Shown piece by piece: positions 9,444-16,380 of a DNA stretch of 64,000 nucleotides. The stretch covers positions 248,001 through 312,000 of the forward strand of contig NZ_JAKEEB010000003.1 of NCBI RefSeq assembly GCF_021462825.1. The letters are read 5' to 3'. This DNA is from Streptomyces glomeratus (GTDB lineage: Bacteria > Actinomycetota > Actinomycetes > Streptomycetales > Streptomycetaceae). How positions within the stretch are numbered: the stretch's first letter is position 1; the number at the start of each line of letters is the position of its first letter. The translations under genes were made by a program, and so were the position numbers. The notes under the pieces were generated by a model. It did not search any database, had not been told where the DNA came from, and was given only the letters and a program-made list of their open reading frames with translations.

Positions 9444-10238
9444 CTAGCGCGCCGTCCGTACCGTGACCGAACCGTCCGTTGTCCGTGCCTCGACCACATG
9501 CGCGCCGGCCGGATCCGTCGGTAAGGACACATGCACCGAGCCCTCCCGCGAGCCGGTGACCACGCGGTACCTGTCCGGCGGCAGCGCGATCGTGACCGAG
9601 CCGTCCCGGCTGCTCGACCGCACCAGGTCGGGCACGGCACCGAGCTCCAGGCGGACCGATCCGTCCCGCGTCTCGGCGTCAACGCGCCGCGAGCCCACAC
9701 CCGTCGCGAGGACGCTTCCGTCGCCGCTCTTCAGCGTCAGCGGCCCGGTGGAGTCGGTCACATGCACCGAACCGTCCCGCGTACGGATGTTCAGCGCCTC
9801 CTTGAAACCCTCCGCCCGCACGCTGCCGTCGCCGTCCTCGACCGTGACGGCGACCCCGCGCGGCACCCGTATCCGGTGTCTGGCGGAGCAGTCCGCGACC
9901 AGTCCGGAGCACTTCAGCCGCAGGACGAGCCGGTCGTCCCGCATGGCCCAGGTCACCCCGGGATCCCCGCCCACCACGACCGTGCCCCGGAACCACCGCG
10001 TGACCTCGACCTTGTCCACGTCGGCCGGGACGATCTCCAGCGCCGAGTCGTCGGAGTCGACCGTGAGCGTACGACCGCGCAGCGCGAAGGAACGCCGGTC
10101 GGGGTGCGGGTCGTCCCCGGCGTCGTTCCCGCACGCGGCCACCGTCGCGACGAGCGCCGCCACAACACCGACAAAGGCGACCGCCCGAGCACGCCGAGCA
10201 CGGCGTGCTCGTCCCCTGTGCATCACCGCACGCGTCAT
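9444..10238 (-). CDS. DUF4097-type beta-repeat lipoprotein
   Basis: A 264-residue protein. The ATG at 10238 is chosen for its GGGGGGA ribosome binding site and because it opens a signal peptide (MTRAVMHRGRARR, hydrophobic run, lipobox ending VAAC), so the mature protein is probably a lipoprotein. The rest contains about seven repeats of DGSV-type strands (GDGSV, RDGSV, REGSV, TDGSV), spaced about 20 residues, typical of DUF4097 right-handed beta structures. No enzymatic residues are recognisable. Downstream of its start lies a short 17-bp repeat region. Confidence 0.8.
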   Translation of the reverse strand: MTRAVMHRGRARRARRARAVAFVGVVAALVATVAACGNDAGDDPHPDRRSFALRGRTLTVDSDDSALEIVPADVDKVEVTRWFRGTVVVGGDPGVTWAMRDDRLVLRLKCSGLVADCSARHRIRVPRGVAVTVEDGDGSVRAEGFKEALNIRTRDGSVHVTDSTGPLTLKSGDGSVLATGVGSRRVDAETRDGSVRLELGAVPDLVRSSSRDGSVTIALPPDRYRVVTGSREGSVHVSLPTDPAGAHVVEARTTDGSVTVRTAR

Positions 10239-10278
10239 GACACTGTCCCCCCGAGAGCCGAAAGTGAAAAAGCCGAAA

Positions 10279-10325
10279 GCCGGATGCCCCATGGAGCCGG
10301 ACGCCCCATGAAGCCGGATGCTCTA
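10279..10325. repeat. Short tandem repeat, 17-bp unit
   Basis: Two full copies and one partial copy of GCCGGAYGCCCCATGRA lie just upstream of the DUF4097 gene (10279-10295, 10296-10312, then GCCGGATGC). They are probably a replication-slippage product. Confidence 0.6.
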
Positions 10326-10458
10326 CGACCGTACGCATCCAGGACCGCCGGGAGGATGCGGCGGACCACCGGATCGACGGTGGGGTTACCCCCCGGCCCG
10401 CCCCGCATACGCGTTTGCAGGACATCCCCCGGGGCAAGGTAGGCTGTCGACTCGTCCC

Positions 10459-10533
10459 GGGCGCGTAGCTCAGCGGTAGAGCGCCGCCCTTACAAGGCGG
10501 ATGTCGGCGGTTCGAAACCGTCCGCGCCCACCA
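10459..10533 (+). tRNA. tRNA-Val(UAC)
   Basis: A complete cloverleaf can be drawn. The acceptor stem GGGCGCG (10459-10465) pairs with CGCGCCC (10523-10529); the discriminator is A and CCA is encoded at 10531-10533. The anticodon stem CCGCC/GGCGG encloses loop CTTACAA, giving anticodon UAC (valine). The T arm is GGCGG-TTCGAAA-CCGTC. A weak promoter (TTGCAG about 19 bp from TAGGCT) lies upstream. An integrase remnant follows within 100 bp, so the tRNA is a likely attachment site. Confidence 0.96.
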
Positions 10534-10549
10534 GTCCCAGGACATGCCA

Positions 10550-10591
10550 AAGGCCCAGGTCAGCGGGGGAGAACCCGGAAACCTGGGCCTT
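10550..10591. terminator. Hairpin after tRNA-Val
   Basis: AAGGCCCAGGT (10550-10560) pairs perfectly with ACCTGGGCCTT (10581-10591) around a 20-nt loop. The 11-bp stem lies between the tRNA and the 3' end of the convergent integrase remnant, so it could terminate both. Confidence 0.6.
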
Positions 10592-10625
10592 GAACTTTCC
10601 CGGCCGCTCGCAGCCGTCGTGCCAC

Positions 10626-10958
10626 TTACGTGCCAGATGGGCCGTGAGGGGGCTGCTTCACCATCCTGATCTGACCGTCGACGTAGTCGGCGATCTGGTG
10701 GTCGCGGCCGTTCACGAGGTGCTGATAGATCAGCGCTGCTCGCATGGACGAGTGGCCCATGCGATGCATCAGCTCCCGGGTGGTCGCGCCACCGGTCGCG
10801 GCCAGGGTGTTGCCGGTGTGCCGGAGATCATGGAAACGGACGCCATCGAGGCCGGTCGCTGCGAGGGCACGGAGCCAGATCCGCCGGAAGTCGTTCCGCC
10901 GCAGGACACCACCCCTGGCGCCGAGGAAGACAAGCCCGGTTCGGCCGGGCGCAGGCAG
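10626..10958 (-). pseudogene. Tyrosine recombinase (integrase), C-terminal remnant
   Basis: The minus-strand frame ending at TAA (10626-10628) encodes ~110 residues of the catalytic half of a tyrosine integrase. It shows FHDLRHTGNTLAATGG (Arg and His of box II), MGHSSMRAALIYQHL (second His and the tyrosine nucleophile) and ends PHGPSGT. An in-frame TAG immediately upstream (~10959) and the loss of the N-terminal arm and core-binding domains make it inactive. Its 3' end points toward tRNA-Val 93 bp away, the usual int/att order in streptomycete integrative elements. Confidence 0.8.
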
Positions 10959-11008
10959 TGACTACGCCGACGCACCGGGCAATTCCAAGATCCACGACAG
11001 AGTCAAGC

Positions 11009-11461
11009 TCAGCTATGGACTGTCTGTTTGACGCCGTCCTTGTCGGTGATGCTGACGGAAACGCGCCACCGCGTCCGCTTGTCGACCTCGATCTTGACCG
11101 TACCGCCGAACTTCCGGCCATCCAGGTCTTTCGCCTTCATCGAGGCACCGTAGGTTGCGTTGTCGTCACACACTTCGATCCCGGCGTGCAGCGCTGTCCC
11201 ATTACTGACCTTCAGACCACCCGAGGGACCGAGACAGTCATACAGCACGGACAATGCGGCAATCCGGTCCGCAGCCACGGGCAGCTTCACCGTCCCCGGA
11301 CCCAGCCGGCCCGGTTTCTTAGCGCCCTTGTCAGGATTGTCCGGATCGGACACCAGCGCCGCCTTCGAGGCACTCGGCGAAGGCGGCGTACTCTTCCCGC
11401 CGCTGCACCCGGACAGCGCAGCGGCGGACACCACCAGCAGAACGATCCCTGCGCTGCGCAT
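11009..11461 (-). CDS. Small secreted lipoprotein
   Basis: A 150-residue protein. The ATG at 11461 follows GGGAAGAG and opens a classic lipoprotein signal (MRSAGIVLLVVSAAALSGCSGG, lipobox LSGC). A Pro/Ser-rich linker and a ~100-residue domain follow, with two Cys residues (YDCLGPSGG and IEVCDDNATYG) that could form a disulfide. The domain is not recognised. Its start shares a base with the stop of the upstream secreted-protein gene (TGATG), so the two are translationally coupled and probably co-function at the cell surface. Confidence 0.7.
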   Translation of the reverse strand: MRSAGIVLLVVSAAALSGCSGGKSTPPSPSASKAALVSDPDNPDKGAKKPGRLGPGTVKLPVAADRIAALSVLYDCLGPSGGLKVSNGTALHAGIEVCDDNATYGASMKAKDLDGRKFGGTVKIEVDKRTRWRVSVSITDKDGVKQTVHS

Positions 11462-11976
11462 CAACTCTTCCCGTGCCACGTCTCGCGGCCCTTGTAGACC
11501 AGCCGCGCCGATCCCTTGCGCAGCACCTTGGTTTTGCAGTTGGGCTCGGTCTGGTTGTAGTTCCACTTCGTGTACCTGACCTTCACCCCGGCGTGCAGGT
11601 AACCGTGCCTCATCGTCTTCGGCACCGTCCACGACCACGTGTAGGTGGAGCTGTTCGTCCACTGCCAGGCGAAGTGGTAGTCGAACTCAGCCGACGCCTT
11701 GACGAACACCACCTTGGCTTCGCCGGAGATCGCCCCGCCGACCGTGGACGTCGTCGTCTTCCCCTTGTGGAAGGTGATGCTGATCGTCGTGCCGCTGTCG
11801 CCGCCGGAACGGGGTTCCATGTCCCTGTAATACGTGTAGCTGCCCGAGAAGTCGTAGCCCTTCTCGGGCGGGCATATCATCGGATGGGCCGTCCCGGCAC
11901 TGGCGGGTACAGCACCCACAGCGGCAAGTGCGGTGACGGCGCAGCCGACTGCGACGATCTTGGGTATGGAACGCAC
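11461..11976 (-). CDS. Secreted protein, possibly aerolysin-like beta-rich
   Basis: A 171-residue protein. The GTG at 11976 sits behind GGGGGAAAAAC and starts a signal peptide (VRSIPKIVAVG, ending PASAG). The mature part is rich in Thr, Ser and aromatic residues with alternating polarity (SGTTISITFHKGKTTTSTVG, WTNSSTYTWSWTVPKTMRHG), reminiscent of aerolysin/ETX-type pore-forming or similar beta-sheet secreted proteins. That likeness is weak. One Cys lies early (MICPPEKGY) and one late (EPNCKTKV). It is coupled to the downstream lipoprotein gene by TGATG and belongs to the cargo of the decayed element. Confidence 0.65.
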   Translation of the reverse strand: MRSIPKIVAVGCAVTALAAVGAVPASAGTAHPMICPPEKGYDFSGSYTYYRDMEPRSGGDSGTTISITFHKGKTTTSTVGGAISGEAKVVFVKASAEFDYHFAWQWTNSSTYTWSWTVPKTMRHGYLHAGVKVRYTKWNYNQTEPNCKTKVLRKGSARLVYKGRETWHGKS

Positions 11977-12376
11977 GTTTTTCCCCCGTGTTTCTCTGGA
12001 TGAAAGCGGCCTCGTCGACCGCCAGGATTTGACCCTAGGGAGCAACTCGCCCTCCTGTCACGGCAGTTGAGTGAAACATGAGGTTCAGGTCACCCTAGAC
12101 ACCGTGCCGAATGCGAGTCGAAGTAGGCGGGCAAGGGGGCCCCGAGCCCTAGACACGCGCAGGTCAGCGGCCCACTACAGGGGAACAGGAGATGCGCCTT
12201 TTAAGCGCCTGGTCTCACAGCGCGTGCCGCAGTCGTGCCAGATAGAGCGGTCAACCACGGTCAAAAGCGGCTCGCATCAGTCGAGATGCGCCGGTGACCT
12301 GCGAGCTCTTCAGAGCCGGAGTGACCTGCGCTCCAGGGTCGTTCCATGCCCCCGCCCTTACACATCAGCGCCGGGA
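11977..12376. other. Gene-poor stretch inside the decayed element
   Basis: About 400 bp without a supportable gene. It contains one copy of the imperfect 27-bp direct repeat (12234-12260). The region next to the secreted-protein gene probably holds its promoter. Confidence 0.4.
12234..12260. repeat. Imperfect 27-bp direct repeat, copy 1
   Basis: CGTGCCA, then six variable bases (GATAGA), then GCGGTCAACCACGG. The same arrangement recurs at 13708-13734, with looser similarity for ~50 bp beyond. It lies just past the 3' end of the second integrase remnant, where attachment-site sequence would be expected. Confidence 0.6.
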
Positions 12377-12640
12377 CTACTCGCGCCGTAGGCGCGTGAG
12401 CAGCCGGTCCATGTGGCTGACGGCCTCGCGCTGCGTAGACGTTCACCGTGACGGCGATCTGGCTGTGCCCGAGGATCTCCATCACGACGCGGGGCGCCAC
12501 TCAGGCCGCGGTGAGCAGGGTCGCGCAGCCGTGGCGAGCGTCATGCAGCCGGATGACCCGCAGGCCCGCGTTCTCGGCGACCCGGGTGAACGAGATGTTG
12601 CGCGGCTCGATCGGCCGCCCCGTCCGCCGACCGCGTGCCT
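12377..12640 (-). pseudogene. Second tyrosine recombinase remnant
   Basis: Reading the minus strand gives IRLHDARHGCATLLTAA, then an in-frame TGA (12501-12503), then VAPRVVMEILGHSQIAVT and NVYA. After a small deletion and frame change comes REAVSHMDRLLTRLRRE with TAG at 12377-12379. These are the box II region (R..H), the GHS motif and the tyrosine of a phage or pSAM2-type integrase. The N-terminal two thirds are absent. The gene is inactivated by truncation, a nonsense codon and a deletion around 12431. Confidence 0.8.
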
Positions 12641-13016
12641 CGAATCGCGCTCAGTGCTTTCGAGTGCACCGTCACCGAATGGTGTCGGTATGGAATTGGC
12701 TGCCGCTGTGAGTGCGCCTGCGGCGTGTCACTGGCGGCCATTCAGGCGAGAATCTCTCGGTTGAATTGTGATCGTATCCGGGCGTGTTGCCTGCCCGCCG
12801 ATTGATCTTGCATGAATCCTCCCGGGCCGTCCTCGGAGTATGGGAGGGGCTCTCCGACCAGGTCAGAGCCGTGGGCTTCCTCAGCCTCGCCGGTGAGCGA
12901 GACGCTTGATCAGTAGACCGGCTACTGATCGCAGTCACCGGCGCTTGCCACACCCACTGAGACTCCACCGACCGCGTGGCAACGTGACGACGCGCTCCTT
13001 TTACCGACGGCTCCGT
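12641..13016. other. Gene-free stretch, lower GC
   Basis: About 375 bp of visibly lower GC content (around 12660-12830) with no supportable gene on either strand. It is likely foreign or decayed sequence belonging to the element. Confidence 0.4.
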
Positions 13017-13631
13017 TCATCGTCTGGAATCGCTTCGCCCAGCGTTGACCGCGCCGGGCATCTGTACGAGCCCAGCACCGAGGGCCCCGCGCGCAGCAGC
13101 AACGAACTCGCCGCTCGTTGCGTACCGAGCCTGGAGCGCGTGCGCTCGGGCGGACGGATCTAGATCAGCAGCACAGTCCGACGTATCGGGATGAGAGCCC
13201 ACGATACGTGCATGCAGTCGAAATTCGTCGCCTATGCCACGTACTACGGCGGCTCCCATCTCTGCGACGTTCTCCGGCCCCACCAGACGAACGCGGATGT
13301 AAGTCTCGTCCAGTGCCCTGCGTGCAGCGAATCCCGCTTCCCAATGCGGTGACTCGGTGAACGGCTTTGCCATCCACCCGCTGTCCAGCACCCGGTAGGC
13401 AGCATCGGCCTGGGACAGGAATCGCTCGTACGACTCGCGCCGCATCTCCCTGTTGGCGTTCTCGCGCTGCTCGGCGCGTTCCTCCCCGGCCAGTAGAGCC
13501 TGATGCCGTAGCTGCCGACTGGTTGTCCAAGCAGAGACCGAGCCCGCCAGAGCTGCAGCGGTCAGCGTGGACAAAGAAGTGACCAAGGCAACCGCGACCG
13601 TGTCATTCACGGCCGCCATTGTCCCGTACAT
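13017..13631 (-). CDS. Hypothetical protein with N-terminal transmembrane segment
   Basis: A 204-residue protein, best start ATG 13631 (AAGG five bases upstream), with a second ATG at 13619. Residues ~8-32 are hydrophobic (VAVALVTSLSTLTAAALAG), followed by a charged helix rich in Arg/Glu (REMRRESYERFLSQADAAYR) and a mixed domain. Similar proteins of unknown function occur near integrated elements in streptomycetes. Codon usage is more relaxed than in neighbouring host genes. No function is assigned. Confidence 0.6.
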   Translation of the reverse strand: MYGTMAAVNDTVAVALVTSLSTLTAAALAGSVSAWTTSRQLRHQALLAGEERAEQRENANREMRRESYERFLSQADAAYRVLDSGWMAKPFTESPHWEAGFAARRALDETYIRVRLVGPENVAEMGAAVVRGIGDEFRLHARIVGSHPDTSDCAADLDPSARAHALQARYATSGEFVAAARGALGAGLVQMPGAVNAGRSDSRR

Positions 13632-14106
13632 GGTCGCCTTGCGTCCCCGCTTCCGGTCGTCGCTGCGTCGACTTGGGCGGGCTGGCATCCAAGCCTTCCA
13701 AACTTGCCGTGCCACATGAGGCGGTCAACCACGGCCGACGACGGGTCGTCGCAGTCGGTCTGGGCCGGTGAGCTGGGCTGACGCTACGGCCGGGGTGACC
13801 AGGGCGTCCCCGTCGCAGGTCACGGCCGCCCTTACAAAGCCGTGGTGGGCGGGGGATCACACCGCCCATCGGGCGCCTGCTCGCGGTCGACTGGGCCCCC
13901 GACGAGGCCGAGGGCGACAAGGTGCAGCCGTGGACCGGGCGCTGGCCTACGAGCCGTTCGCTCTGTGATCAGTGTCGAGTCTCAGTTGAGGGTGACGGGT
14001 TGGCGTCGTGTGATGCTGTGGTGGCGGCGCAGGCGGCGGTACGGCCCGCGGGCCGGCGTAAGGGGTCGTGATCACTTGCATTGCCCGCGCGCGTATGGCT
14101 ACGCCG
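13632..14106. other. Gene-poor stretch with a possible fragment
   Basis: No complete gene is supportable. Copy 2 of the 27-bp repeat lies at 13708-13734. Plus-strand translation near 13870-13930 gives LLAVDWAPDEAEGDK, which looks protein-like but has no start or continuation and may be debris. Confidence 0.35.
13708..13734. repeat. Imperfect 27-bp direct repeat, copy 2
   Basis: CGTGCCA, CATGAG, GCGGTCAACCACGG: identical to copy 1 (12234-12260) except in the six central bases. The two copies are in the same orientation, 1474 bp apart, and bracket the second integrase remnant and the hypothetical membrane protein. Confidence 0.6.
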
Positions 14107-14610
14107 TCAGCGCGCGTCGCAGTACACGAAGGCCTTGATCAAGCCGTTCTGGGCGTTCGAGTTCGTGCCAAAGACGATCCAGCCCTCAGGAGAACCTTCC
14201 TTCCTGTAGGCAGCCGCAGGGGTAACGAAAACCGCTTGGGAGCTGGTGAAGCCACCGGAGATCGCCTCGTAGCCGGCCGGACACAGTGCCGTACTGGACG
14301 CGAATCCACCCGCGGGCACAGTTACGGTTGGTCCGTCGAATCGTTGAAGGCCGAAGCCGGCATGCCGGCAGTCGTTGTCGCCATGCGTCATCGGATTCCG
14401 AGCGGCCGGGCTGTCGCACATTTCCGTGCTCTCTGCGCGGACCGACGCGCTCACGTGGTCACGTGGGCTCTGAACGGCGGCGCCGGCAGGATGGGCCGCT
14501 CCGGTCGCGAGGACCAGGGCCAGCGAGGCGATTGCGCCGCCGACCGTCCACTTGTTCCGCCGAGGCAAGGGCCTCAGCTGGAACCGCGTCGTCGTACTGT
14601 CAGGATTCAT
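14107..14610 (-). CDS. Secreted protein of unknown function
   Basis: A 167-residue protein starting at ATG behind GGGAGAAGTGA. The signal peptide has an Arg-rich n-region (LRPLPRRNK), a hydrophobic core and the cleavage-like AHPAGAA. The mature part has Cys residues in EMCDSPAA, NDCRHAGFG, ALCPAGYEAISGGF and a terminal FVYCDAR, suggesting disulfides. The CPAGY...SGGF...GW pattern recurs in secreted actinobacterial proteins, but no function is known. It lies between the decayed element and the MerR gene. Confidence 0.7.
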   Translation of the reverse strand: MNPDSTTTRFQLRPLPRRNKWTVGGAIASLALVLATGAAHPAGAAVQSPRDHVSASVRAESTEMCDSPAARNPMTHGDNDCRHAGFGLQRFDGPTVTVPAGGFASSTALCPAGYEAISGGFTSSQAVFVTPAAAYRKEGSPEGWIVFGTNSNAQNGLIKAFVYCDAR

Positions 14611-14744
14611 TCACTTCTCCCTGTTTCCCATGGGATTGGAGACCCTGAGTACGATCTTGCTCCGAGCGCGGTCGAACTGTGGCTACTTTCGATTACAACG
14701 TGTCGTTTGTCGGCGACTGGGAGTAGCCGACCAATCCGGATGGG

Positions 14745-15146
14745 CTAATCCGCGTGCTTCGGTTCCGGGTTCACCGCAGAACCACCGAACCGGGTGACGG
14801 CCTTTTCCGTGGCCGTGATCGTTTGGCGCAGCAGGTCTTGGGCCGTGGCCAGGTCGGCCGCACGGCGGTCCAGGGCGTCCAGCTGGGCACGTAGGCGGTC
14901 GAGGACGCCGGGGCAAGGCCGCAGGGCGGCGCCATCGACAGCGCACGGGAGGACCTGGCGGATGACCCGTGTGGGAAGGCCGGCGGCGAGCAGCGCGCGT
15001 ATCTGCCGAACAGTCGCCACGGTCTCGTCTGCGTAGTCGCGGTAGCCGTTGGCGCGTCGTTCCGACCGGATGAGCTCGACGCGCTCGTAGTAACGCAGGA
15101 GGCGTTCACTGACTCCGGTGCGGCGTGACAGCTCGCCGATCAGCAT
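14745..15146 (-). CDS. MerR-family transcriptional regulator
   Basis: A 133-residue regulator. The ATG at 15146 is chosen for its GGAGGGG ribosome binding site and because the family starts MLIGELSRRTGVSERLLRYY. The N-terminal winged helix-turn-helix (residues 1-70, with NGYRDYADE) is followed by a coiled-coil dimerisation helix and a short C-terminus with a single CPGV cysteine. No metal-binding Cys pair is evident, so an organic ligand is more likely. It is transcribed divergently from the amidohydrolase, with 100 bp between starts, and probably controls it. Confidence 0.85.
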   Translation of the reverse strand: MLIGELSRRTGVSERLLRYYERVELIRSERRANGYRDYADETVATVRQIRALLAAGLPTRVIRQVLPCAVDGAALRPCPGVLDRLRAQLDALDRRAADLATAQDLLRQTITATEKAVTRFGGSAVNPEPKHAD

Positions 15147-15163
15147 GGCCCCCCTCCTTCGGC

Positions 15164-15184
15164 TTGACCTTCCAACGGTGTCAG
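15164..15184. promoter_or_regulatory. Possible MerR operator/promoter
   Basis: The spacer between the divergent MerR and amidohydrolase genes contains TTGACCTTCCAACGGTGTCA, with a partial dyad TGAC/GTCA and a -35-like TTGACC. MerR regulators bind such dyads inside long-spacer promoters. A clear -10 element was not found. Confidence 0.3.
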
Positions 15185-15246
15185 GGAGCAACGCTGATCC
15201 GGCCGGCGCCATTCCTGGCCGGCCGCTTTCGCATGGGGAGAAAAGC

Positions 15247-16035
15247 ATGATCATCGACGCGCACAGCCATGTCCACGATCCGGCCGAGGATCACATCGTG
15301 CTGTTGGACGACGCCGGGGTGGACCGGGCGGTGCTCTTCGGCACGCGGCCGCACCCGGAACGCGCCGACGGCCTTGTGTCGCTGCGCCGCGAGATGGCCG
15401 CACTGGACGAGGCGATCGGTGGCCGGGCTGCTGGAATCGAGGGGTACCGGACCGCGTGGCAGGAGCTGGACAAAGCGCTCGTCACCTACCCGGATCGCTT
15501 CATCGGCTTCAGGAGCGTGCCACTCGACCTGGCCCCGCATCTGATCGCCGAGATGGTCGACCGGGACGTGGTCGGGCGTGGCCTGCGGGGAATTGGGGAA
15601 CTGACGCCTCCGCCTGGACGGGCAGACCTCGTGGAGCCCGTGATGCGGGCGGCGGCGGACCACGGCGAACTGCCCGTGGTCGTCCATGGATTCGCGCCCA
15701 CCACGGCGGAGGACCTACGGACCCTGGCCGGGCTGGCCTCTGCGTATCCGTCCGTACCTCTGGTGATCAGCCAGCTCGGGGGCCTGAACTGGATGGATGC
15801 GATCGAGCTCGTACGGGACACGCCCAGCATGTTCCTGGAACTGTCCACGGCCAACGTGATCTTCGCTGTCCGGCTGGCCATCCAGGAGATACCGGACCGC
15901 ACCCTGTTCGGCTCGGACGCCCCGTACGGCGATCCGGCACTCGCCCGTGCGACTGTCGAGCGCGTCACCAGCCCGGGTGAGGTACGCGATCAGGTGTTGG
16001 GAGGAACGGCAGCCCGGCTTCTGGGGCTCACCTGA
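15247..16035 (+). CDS. Amidohydrolase (PF04909-type)
   Basis: A 262-residue TIM-barrel metal hydrolase starting at ATG after GGGGAGAAAAGC. Motifs are DAHSHVHD at the N-terminus (metal-binding HxH), VVVHGF mid-protein (His), a conserved DTPSMFLELS strand and FGSDAPYGDP near the C-terminus with the catalytic Asp. The family includes decarboxylases and hydrolases of small aromatic or amide substrates. Its divergent arrangement with a MerR regulator suggests induction by its substrate or a stress compound. Confidence 0.85.
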   Translation: MIIDAHSHVHDPAEDHIVLLDDAGVDRAVLFGTRPHPERADGLVSLRREMAALDEAIGGRAAGIEGYRTAWQELDKALVTYPDRFIGFRSVPLDLAPHLIAEMVDRDVVGRGLRGIGELTPPPGRADLVEPVMRAAADHGELPVVVHGFAPTTAEDLRTLAGLASAYPSVPLVISQLGGLNWMDAIELVRDTPSMFLELSTANVIFAVRLAIQEIPDRTLFGSDAPYGDPALARATVERVTSPGEVRDQVLGGTAARLLGLT

Positions 16036-16380
16036 GACGCCTCTGCGGTTGGTTGCTGTACAGCGGCGGAGTACAGCAGCCACCGCATTCGGAGCCGACC
16101 ACCAACGGCCCCGGACGGCTTCGGCTCCTCGACGACCGTCAGGACGTCGGCGGCGGCCCGCCACGGACGCGCGGCTCCCTCCGGAGAGCAGGGACCGGGC
16201 CCACTCGGAGCGGGCGGCGGCCTTGATCAAGAGGTGCGGTCCCTGTTGAGCCGATCGGGTGCCTGCTTCGCGGCATGCTGTCCGGCATCGGGAGATGCGT
16301 GTCCGGTCGCTCTACGGTGACCCGGACACTGCAGGCGAGGGCTCCGCGGCCCCGTCAGGACCAGGAGCGGGAGGGCGGCC
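16036..16380. other. Gene-free stretch
   Basis: About 345 bp between the amidohydrolase and the arylsulfotransferase-like gene. No gene, repeat or clear terminator was recognised. The end holds the GGAGGGCGGCC ribosome binding site of the next gene. Confidence 0.4.

Larger units (their letters stand above)
10459..14060. mobile_element. Decayed integrated element next to tRNA-Val
   Basis: The tRNA is followed by a 5'-truncated tyrosine integrase, a second broken integrase, an imperfect 27-bp direct repeat, several short hypothetical genes and gene-poor stretches. Base composition is visibly less GC-rich in places (for example 12660-12830). This is the pattern of an actinomycete integrative element or prophage reduced to fragments. 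The right boundary is unclear and no duplicate of the tRNA 3' end was found, so the limits are approximate. Confidence 0.5.

Noticed and set aside
10459..14060. Exact att duplication of the tRNA-Val 3' end
   Set aside because: No second copy of the tRNA end was seen within the window, so element boundaries are left approximate.
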